A program made the position numbers and the translations under genes. This document shows positions 12,865 to 17,317 of a stretch of 17,317 nt of DNA, in pieces (the first letter of the stretch is position 1; each line of letters starts with the position of its first letter). This DNA comes from an uncultured Oscillospiraceae bacterium (GTDB lineage Bacteria > Bacillota > Clostridia > Oscillospirales > Oscillospiraceae), in NCBI GenBank assembly GCA_934661735.1, contig CAKUJN010000042.1, forward strand, positions 1-17,317, in the 5' to 3' direction. The notes beneath the pieces were generated by a model, which saw nothing but the letters and a program-made list of their open reading frames with translations, had not been told where the DNA came from and made no database searches.

Positions 12865-14214
12865 ATGAGTTTTCAGGCCGGTTTTGCGCGCGTCGATGTG
12901 ACGCCGCCGCTTGGAATTGAAATTTCCGGATATTTTGTTGAGCGCTTTGCCACCGGTATTCTGGACGCGCTGGAGGCAAGCGCACTGGCCGTCAGCTGTG
13001 GAGACGGGCGCGCCGTGCTCATCGCGCTGGACAATCTGATGGTCGATCAGGAGCAGATGAGCGCCTACCGCGCGCAGATCGCCGAAAAATCCGGCGTCGC
13101 CGCGGAGAGCGTGTTTATTTCCTGCTCGCACACACACACCGGCCCGCTGGTCGGCAAAAGCGAGCTGGACGAGAATAAGTTCGGCGAAAAGGCATACGGC
13201 GACTATCTTGGCCGCAAGCTTGCCGACTGCGCCCTCATGGCCGTGCGCGATCTGCGTCCGGCAAAGCTGGGCTATGCCGTCGGACAGGCGCCGAACATTG
13301 CCTTTGTCCGCCGCTTCCGCATGAAGGACGGTTCCATCCGTACAAATCCGGGCGTCAACAACCCTGATATCGTCGCGCCCATCGGCGACGTGGACGAGCG
13401 CGTCAACGTCCTGCGCTTTGTGCGCGAGGGTGCGCCCGAAATCGTTGTTGCAAACTTCGGCGTGCATCCCGACGTGGTCGGCGGCGACGAAATTTCGGCC
13501 GATTTCCCGCGCTTTGTGCGCGAGACGACCGAGGCGGCGCTGGAGAACGTGCGCTGCATGTTCTTCAACGGCGCGCAGGGCGACGTGAACCATGTCAACG
13601 TCCATCCAAAGGGCGGCGACGCGAACGGCCTGCATCCGTGCTTTGACGACGCCGACCGCGGCTATGAGCACGCGAAGCACATGGGCCGCGTCATTGCCGG
13701 CGGCGTGCTTCAGGTCTATGCCAAAACCGAATTCGTCGACGTGGACTGTGTCCGCGCCGTACAGCGCATCGTCCATGCGCCCTCGAACATGCCCGAGCCG
13801 TCACAGGTTGCGCGCGCGGAAGAAATTGTCGCGCTGCACAACGCGGGCCGCGACGCGGAGCTGCCGTTTGCCGGCATGGAGCTGACCACGGCGGTTGCCG
13901 AGGCGCTGCGCATGAACCACCTGAAAAACGGACCGGAGACGATCCCGCTGCGGCTTTCCGCCGTACGAATCGGGCCGGTCGCGTTCCTTGGCATCCCCGG
14001 CGAGCCGTTTACCGGCATCGGCCGCGGCATCAAGGACGGCTCGCCGTTTGCGATGACGCTCCCGTGCTGCCTGACGAACGGCGCGGAGGGCTACTATCCG
14101 ATGAAGGAAGCCTATGACGAGGGCGGCTATGAGGCCAGAAGCTCCAACTTCAGGGCCGGCATCGCCGAGCTTCTGATCGACGCCGGCGTCCAGCTGCTCA
14201 AGGAGCTTGCATAA
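12865..14214 (+). CDS. Neutral/alkaline ceramidase-like hydrolase (N-terminal domain family), probably not a true ceramidase
   Basis: This 449-residue protein has the N-terminal signature of the neutral ceramidase superfamily: FARVDVTPPLGIEISGY (7-23), the zinc motif SCSHTHTGP (86-94, H89 and H91), and NFGVHPDVVGGD (197-208, H201 as third ligand). True neutral ceramidases carry a nucleophilic Ser in a GDVSPN-type motif; here the equivalent segment is GAQGDVNHV with Asn242. It also lacks a signal peptide and the C-terminal immunoglobulin-like domain of the roughly 650-750-residue ceramidases, so it is cytoplasmic and truncated relative to them. I start at 12865 because the upstream ATG at 12850 overlaps GGAGGAG. 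In this locus an amide or ester hydrolase on a sugar derivative is plausible; the substrate is unknown. Confidence 0.82.
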   Translation: MSFQAGFARVDVTPPLGIEISGYFVERFATGILDALEASALAVSCGDGRAVLIALDNLMVDQEQMSAYRAQIAEKSGVAAESVFISCSHTHTGPLVGKSELDENKFGEKAYGDYLGRKLADCALMAVRDLRPAKLGYAVGQAPNIAFVRRFRMKDGSIRTNPGVNNPDIVAPIGDVDERVNVLRFVREGAPEIVVANFGVHPDVVGGDEISADFPRFVRETTEAALENVRCMFFNGAQGDVNHVNVHPKGGDANGLHPCFDDADRGYEHAKHMGRVIAGGVLQVYAKTEFVDVDCVRAVQRIVHAPSNMPEPSQVARAEEIVALHNAGRDAELPFAGMELTTAVAEALRMNHLKNGPETIPLRLSAVRIGPVAFLGIPGEPFTGIGRGIKDGSPFAMTLPCCLTNGAEGYYPMKEAYDEGGYEARSSNFRAGIAELLIDAGVQLLKELA

Positions 14215-14224
14215 GCGTAAATTC

Positions 14225-14254
14225 CCGCCCGCTGCCCCGCAGCGGGCGGCTTTC
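14225..14254 (+). terminator. Intrinsic terminator ending the large plus-strand unit
   Basis: CCGCCCGCTGC (14225-14235) and GCAGCGGGCGG (14239-14249) form a perfect 11-bp stem with a CCC loop, followed by CTTTCGTT, eleven bases after the stop at 14214. The T tract is interrupted but the stem is very stable. Confidence 0.75.
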
Positions 14255-14265
14255 GTTCCGGTTTG

Positions 14266-14368
14266 CACCGGACTGCCTCTTTTGCAGTAACACTGCAACC
14301 GTCGCTCCGCGGGCCCATTCTTTTCTGCCTTGCCAGAAAAGAATGGGGAGAAAAGAGGCGCTGGAGAA
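14266..14368 (+). repeat. Palindromic repeat, copy A
   Basis: Starts CACCGGACTGCC, continues CACTGCAACCGTCGCTCCGC, then a perfect 14-bp inverted repeat CCCATTCTTTTCTG (14314-14327)/CAGAAAAGAATGGG (14334-14347) and ends AAAAGAGGCGCTGGAGA. The reverse complement of 14810-14909 aligns with it nearly end to end, with compensated changes inside the palindrome. Confidence 0.75.
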
Positions 14369-14546
14369 CGATTTATGGCGCTTACGCGCAGATTTTTTTC
14401 AGCGCCCTGTTCGGGCGCAAGATTGCAACCATATTGATAGCTTTCGGTTCCGACCAATGTACTACACGCAGATGCGGGCAGACTGCAATAATTCCGTTTC
14501 TCCTCATTTCCGGAATACTCGGCCGATTACGATATTACACAGCATC

Positions 14547-14580
14547 TTGTAGGGGCCGATGTAGGCATCGGCCCCTACAA
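14547..14580. repeat. Perfect 15-bp palindrome with GGGGCCGATG core
   Basis: TTGTAGGGGCCGATG (14547-14561) and CATCGGCCCCTACAA (14566-14580) pair perfectly around TAGG. The same arms recur, degraded, at 14923 and 14994. Elements with a GTAGGGG...CCCCTAC design are scattered between genes in many gut clostridia; a short REP- or MITE-like element is likely. Confidence 0.75.
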
Positions 14581-14809
14581 ACATTTGCAATAGAATGCAA
14601 GAATTGTGCACCATCGGCGCATACGTAGATGTCCAATTATTTCCATGGCAGCGTGTTTTGCCAGCTTCTTGCGTGGCAACGATCATCGATGGGAGCATTG
14701 TCTCCACGCAGGCGGCGCTGTAGCGTAGCTTTGTAAAAAGTTTATCGTGTGCTGGCCGCAATGTTCTTCTACGGGGTACTTCTGTGGCACTGCGGTACAA
14801 CCCGCTCCG

Positions 14810-14909
14810 TCTCCAAGCGCCTCTTTTTGCCCACTTTTTCTGGCAAGGCAGAAAAAGTGGGTCTGCGAAGCAACGGTTGCGGTGTCGCCGCAAAAGCGGC
14901 AGTCCGGTG
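14810..14909 (-). repeat. Palindromic repeat, copy B (inverted relative to copy A)
   Basis: Read on the minus strand it runs CACCGGACTGCCGCTTTTGC, then CACCGCAACCGTTGCTTCGC, the 13-bp palindrome CCCACTTTTTCTG/CAGAAAAAGTGGG (14830-14861), and AAAAAGAGGCGCTTGGAGA. Relative to copy A, both arms of the palindrome have changed together, which suggests the fold has been kept. Confidence 0.75.
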
Positions 14910-14922
14910 AAAACGGATAGAC

Positions 14923-15007
14923 GGGCCGATGTGCACCCGAAAAGGGTAGGCCGCATCCGTAGCGCTCCTTTGTCGCTGACGGCTGCGCTCGCCATCGGCC
15001 CCTACAG
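14923..15007. repeat. Second GGGCCGATG...CATCGGCCC element with a longer interior
   Basis: GGGCCGATG (14923-14931) is the inverted match of CATCGGCCC (14994-15002), and the right arm continues CCTACA exactly as in the 14547-14580 palindrome. The 62-base interior holds GTCGCTGACGG-type sequence and is unlike the TAGG loop of the first copy. It may be a longer version of the same element or one interrupted by another insertion. Confidence 0.55.
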
Positions 15008-15023
15008 AGAGCCGTGCAGGATC

Positions 15024-15072
15024 GTCTGCGAAGCAACAATTGCAGTTTAACTGCAAAAAGGCACCTCCGGTG
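15024..15072 (-). repeat. Palindromic repeat, copy C (partial)
   Basis: GTCTGCGAAGCAAC (15025-15038) and CTCCGGTGAAAA (15066-15077) repeat the corresponding ends of copy B in the same orientation; the middle has the same TTGCAGTTTAACTGCAA hairpin layout with changed bases. It lacks the TTTTCTG palindrome, so only the outer third to half is present. It ends just upstream of the next promoter. Confidence 0.6.
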
Positions 15073-15104
15073 AAAAAGGGCAAAGCGTCTCTTTTTGCAC
15101 AAAT

Positions 15105-15167
15105 AATTATTGACAAACGATAATTCATATGTTATTCTGCAAATGGAATTATTGAAAAACGATAATT
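15105..15167 (+). promoter_or_regulatory. Promoter flanked by two near-identical dyad operators
   Basis: TTGACA (15110-15115) and TATTCT (15133-15138) are 17 bases apart. A 21-bp sequence at 15105-15125 recurs at 15147-15167 with one mismatch (TTGACAAACG against TTGAAAAACG), 42 bp centre to centre. Each copy is an imperfect dyad, AATTAT...ATAATT. The first covers the -35 box and the second the transcript start up to two bases before the GGAGG. This is the layout of a repressor site, most simply for the helix-turn-helix protein encoded in the operon. Confidence 0.7.
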
Positions 15168-15179
15168 ACGGAGGACATT

Positions 15180-16133
15180 ATGGGACAGAAACAATGGATC
15201 TGGCTGTTTGCGGCCGAGGTGGCCTTATGCGCGGCGCTGAGCGTCCTGCTGCGCGGGACGGCCGGAATGGACGCGGGGGTGCTCGCGTTTCCGTTTGCGC
15301 AGATCGGGCGTGGACTGCGGGCGCTGTCGCTGTCCGGCGCGGCGGGAAACGCGGCGGCAATTGCGCTGTATGTGCTCCTGTCGCTGATTCCGGCGGCGGC
15401 CTTTGTGCTGCGCCTGCGGCGGGCAGGGCGAGACGGGGAGGACGCGCTGCTGCTTCTGATGAGCGCGACGCTGTTCGGTGTGCTGTATCTCATGATCAAT
15501 CCGGCGCTCCTCGGCCGGAGCAATATCCCTGCTTCGATGGTGCGGCCGGCGCTGGGCGGGCTTGTGTACGCGGAGCTGTGTGCCTACGCCGTTCTGCGGG
15601 TGCTGCGCGGCGCGTTTGACGCGAACGCGGCACGGCTGCGGCGGTATCTGCGGGCGCTTTTGCTGGCACTGGCGGCGGTGTTCGTCTATGCCGCGTCCGG
15701 CGGGACGGTGACGGAGCTGCTTGACGGGCTGGAGTCGCTGAAAAAGGCGAACACCGGCAGCACGGGCCTCGGCTGGACACAGGCGTTTCTGACGGTGCGG
15801 GCGCTGGCGGGCGCGGTGACGCCGGTACTGGATGTGTGGGTGATTTTTGCGGCGCTGCGGCTGATCGATGCGCGCGCGGCGGGAGAAATCGGCCCTGCCG
15901 AGCAGGCGGCGCAGACCCTCGCGGCGCGCTGCCGCGCGGGACTGAGCATTTCGGTGCTGCTGTCGCTGACAGTCTATCTGGCGCAGGTGCTGTTTTCCGC
16001 AAGGCTGCGGCAGGTCGCGCTGGATGTGACGTTCCCGCTGACGTCGATCGCGTTCTGCCTCGGCGCGCTGCTGCTGGCGCGGCTGATGCAGGAAAACCGG
16101 CGGCTTCAGGCCGACAACGACCTGTTTATCTAG
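15180..16133 (+). CDS. Multi-pass membrane protein, DUF2975-like in its C-terminal part
   Basis: This 317-residue, very hydrophobic protein has about eight membrane segments (roughly 5-24, 56-78, 88-108, 122-142, 156-174, 206-228, 254-274 and 281-302). The end, LLARLMQENRRLQADNDLFI, resembles the close of DUF2975 proteins, which finish near ENxxLKEENDLTI, and the next gene is the YozG-like regulator that usually accompanies DUF2975. Typical DUF2975 proteins are 150-220 residues, so this one is long and would be an extended or duplicated form. GGAGG eight bases upstream fixes the start. Function is unknown; such pairs are thought to make up small membrane/regulator modules. No enzymatic motif is visible. 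Confidence 0.75.
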   Translation: MGQKQWIWLFAAEVALCAALSVLLRGTAGMDAGVLAFPFAQIGRGLRALSLSGAAGNAAAIALYVLLSLIPAAAFVLRLRRAGRDGEDALLLLMSATLFGVLYLMINPALLGRSNIPASMVRPALGGLVYAELCAYAVLRVLRGAFDANAARLRRYLRALLLALAAVFVYAASGGTVTELLDGLESLKKANTGSTGLGWTQAFLTVRALAGAVTPVLDVWVIFAALRLIDARAAGEIGPAEQAAQTLAARCRAGLSISVLLSLTVYLAQVLFSARLRQVALDVTFPLTSIAFCLGALLLARLMQENRRLQADNDLFI

Positions 16134-16142
16134 GAGGGCGGC

Positions 16143-16370
16143 ATGGCGATTCGGGTGCATCTGGACGATGTGCTGCGCGCGCGCGGCATGACGTCAAAGG
16201 AGCTGTGCGCAAAGGTCGGCATCACCGAGGCAAACCTGTCGATTCTGCGCAGCGGAAGGGCAAAGGGCGTGCGCTTCGGCACGATCAACCGCATCTGCTA
16301 TTTTTTGCAGTGCGATGTGGGCGATATTCTGAAATTTGACGGACAACTGGAGGGAGACGACGATGAATAG
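16143..16370 (+). CDS. YozG-like helix-turn-helix transcriptional regulator (XRE/Cro-CI type)
   Basis: The 75-residue protein is a single HTH domain: IRVHLDDVLRARGMTSKELC (3-22), recognition-helix region VGITEANLSILRSGRAKGVR (27-46), and FGTINRICYFLQCDVGDIL (47-65). This pattern is diagnostic of the YozG family, normally encoded next to a DUF2975 membrane protein. The start has AGGAGGG seven bases upstream and lies nine bases after the preceding stop; the end overlaps the next gene by eight bases, so translation is coupled. It probably binds the two dyads at 15105-15167 and represses its own operon. The tail EGDDDE is acidic and unstructured. Confidence 0.92.
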   Translation: MAIRVHLDDVLRARGMTSKELCAKVGITEANLSILRSGRAKGVRFGTINRICYFLQCDVGDILKFDGQLEGDDDE

Positions 16371-17283
16371 ACGGGCAATGCTTGCGCTTTTGCTGGCGGC
16401 AGCGCTTCTGCTTTCGGGCTGCAGCCTTGCGCGGCCGGAGACGGAGGCGGACGCGGCGCAGAACGAGGACCCGATGGTCGGCGTGCTGGTCACGCTCGAA
16501 CCGCTGGACCTGTTTGACTTCGAGGCCTATTTCAATGACAACGCCGCAAGCCTGGCAAAGGGCGGCGAGGTCAGCGCGCAGGATGCGGAGAAGTATCAGA
16601 ACGTCCTGTTCGCCGAGCAGGACGGGGACGGCCGGTACGTCTTTCCGGAGGTGGAGGGCTATCTCATCCTGTGTACACGCAGGCAAGACGGAATCACGAA
16701 CAGCATGGTCATGCAGAGCGATCCGGTGTTCTGCACGTCGGAAAACCATGTGGCGTCAGGCGATACCGGCGGCAGCTACACATTCGCGGCGACGATCTAC
16801 TGTGTGGCGGATGACAGCGGTATCGCGCAGTTTTACACGAATCCGCTCTATCAGACGGCGGACGGCCGCGTCTATGCCGCAAGCGGCTCCGGCATGTCCA
16901 CCAACACGGACGGCGAGGTGACACCGGCGATGACCGCAAGACTCAGCCAGACGGTCAGCGTGACGGACAACGGCGAAACGACCGAGCAGTCGTTTGAGGC
17001 AGCCATCACCTATCAGATCGCGGCGCGGCCGGTGCGGACGGACGTGTACTGGATGTGCACGGAAACAGGCGTTTTGAAGCATGAGCAGTACGCCTCCGGC
17101 GAATTTCCCGAGCAGCTGGACGCGCGCGGCGCAGAATTTCTGATCATCGTGGAAACCGGCGAGGACGGAAGCGCCCGCCGCACACTCTGCGAGCCGGGGC
17201 CGAACAGCGGGCAGGCATTTGTCCTTGCGCCTGCCGCGGACGGCATGCTGATCGCACAGTACAGTGACGTTCTTTGGGAATAG
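16363..17283 (+). CDS. Uncharacterised lipoprotein
   Basis: This 306-residue protein begins MNRRAMLALLLAAALLLSGC, a lipoprotein signal peptide with lipobox LLSG-C and lipidation at Cys20. I recognise no domain. The mature part has a segment MVGVLVTLEPLDLFD (about 34-48), a phrase seen at the start of several clostridial lipoproteins of unknown function, then mixed beta-rich sequence with CTRRQDG, YTFAATIYCVADDSG and ITYQIAARPVRTDVYWM. I start at the ATG at 16363 because GGAGGGAG lies just before it; a TTG upstream in the preceding gene is unlikely. It overlaps the regulator gene by eight bases and ends the operon; a terminator hairpin follows after 12 bases. It is exposed on the outer face of the membrane, perhaps partnered with the DUF2975-like protein. 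Confidence 0.85.
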   Translation: MNRRAMLALLLAAALLLSGCSLARPETEADAAQNEDPMVGVLVTLEPLDLFDFEAYFNDNAASLAKGGEVSAQDAEKYQNVLFAEQDGDGRYVFPEVEGYLILCTRRQDGITNSMVMQSDPVFCTSENHVASGDTGGSYTFAATIYCVADDSGIAQFYTNPLYQTADGRVYAASGSGMSTNTDGEVTPAMTARLSQTVSVTDNGETTEQSFEAAITYQIAARPVRTDVYWMCTETGVLKHEQYASGEFPEQLDARGAEFLIIVETGEDGSARRTLCEPGPNSGQAFVLAPAADGMLIAQYSDVLWE

Positions 17284-17295
17284 CATGATAGAAAA

Positions 17296-17317
17296 GGGCC
17301 GGACAGTTGTCCGGCCC
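17296..17317 (+). terminator. Terminator hairpin after the lipoprotein gene (cut by window end)
   Basis: GGGCCGGAC (17296-17304) and GTCCGGCCC (17309-17317) pair perfectly around AGTT, preceded by GAAAA. Any T tract lies beyond the window. Confidence 0.75.

Larger units (their letters stand above)
14258..15100. other. Repeat-rich intergenic region without a credible gene
   Basis: About 850 bases separate the sugar locus from the next operon. The open frames here lack ribosome binding sites, cross palindromes and give Arg/Cys/Ser-rich translations with no family resemblance, so I read none as a gene. The content is three diverged copies of one repeat (14266, 14810, 15024), two GGGGCCGATG palindromes (14547, 14923) and small hairpins such as GCGCCC/GGGCGC at 14402-14418. 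The stretch 14590-14800 holds nothing I recognise. Confidence 0.7.

Noticed and set aside
11314..13776. 820-codon minus-strand open frame opposite the DegT and ceramidase-like genes
   Set aside because: It is the mirror of GC-rich codons in three real genes, without motifs or a proper start; similar mirrors occur at 4940-5935, 5994-7451, 8635-9948 and 9933-11636.
1892..14214. Antibiotic (aminoglycoside-type) biosynthesis cluster
   Set aside because: The dehydrogenase/aminotransferase pairs would fit, but glycosyltransferases, phosphatases, NDP-sugar enzymes, exporters and resistance genes are all missing, while an importer is present.
14258..15100. CRISPR array
   Set aside because: Three repeat copies are unequal, diverged, in both orientations and irregularly spaced, with no cas genes nearby.
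14263..15102. Several open frames (for example 14263-14628, 14504-14995 minus, 14683-15102 minus)
   Set aside because: They run through palindromic repeats, lack ribosome binding sites and encode Arg/Cys/Ser-rich sequence typical of translated repeats.

Overview
The window looks like a chromosomal segment of a GC-rich, gut-type Firmicute, most likely a clostridium of the Oscillospiraceae/Ruminococcaceae kind. The reasons are AGGAGG-type ribosome binding sites before nearly every gene, TTGACA/TATAAT-type promoters, lipoprotein signals with low-complexity ETPAA linkers, a DUF2975-like/YozG-like gene pair, and palindromic intergenic repeats built on TTTTCTG(N6)CAGAAAA and GTAGGGGCCGATG. This placement is inference; the window contains no rRNA or marker gene.

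Layout. (1) Minus strand, 1-1746: an AraC-family regulator, a short CBM9-like protein co-transcribed behind it, and the 5' end of a third gene (tentatively a glucosamine-6-phosphate deaminase-like protein) with its own consensus promoter. (2) Divergent control region, 1747-1891: a 21-bp-phased direct repeat beside a promoter, followed by overlapping inverted repeats. (3) Plus strand, 1892-3766: a xylose-isomerase-like TIM-barrel isomerase/epimerase and a Gfo/Idh/MocA oxidoreductase, closed by a hairpin. (4) Plus strand, 4150-14214: a second transcription unit with a strong promoter and a structured leader. It encodes a PIG-L/LmbE deacetylase, a ribose-type ABC importer (permease, ATPase, lipoprotein binding protein), a second Gfo/Idh/MocA oxidoreductase, a possible 18-residue peptide, two DegT/DnrJ/EryC1/StrS aminotransferases and a neutral-ceramidase-like hydrolase, closed by a strong hairpin. 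(5) 14258-15100: about 850 bases without a credible gene, holding three diverged copies of one palindromic repeat and two GGGGCCGATG palindromes. (6) Plus strand, 15180-17283: a self-contained operon of a multi-pass DUF2975-like membrane protein, a YozG-like helix-turn-helix protein and a lipoprotein, driven by a promoter flanked by two near-identical dyad operators.

Reading of regions 1-4. The genes form a coherent sugar-derivative locus: import of an unphosphorylated substrate, amide hydrolysis (PIG-L and possibly the ceramidase-like protein), oxidation to keto forms (two Gfo/Idh/MocA enzymes), transamination (two DegT enzymes) and isomerisation (TIM barrel), under an AraC-type sensor. No kinase, glycosidase, glycosyltransferase or NDP-sugar enzyme is present. 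The paired Gfo/Idh and DegT enzymes resemble the dehydrogenase/aminotransferase pairs of streptidine, 2-deoxystreptamine and kanosamine formation, but the importer and regulator suggest use of an N-acylated amino sugar or aminocyclitol rather than its synthesis. The substrate and direction are hypotheses.
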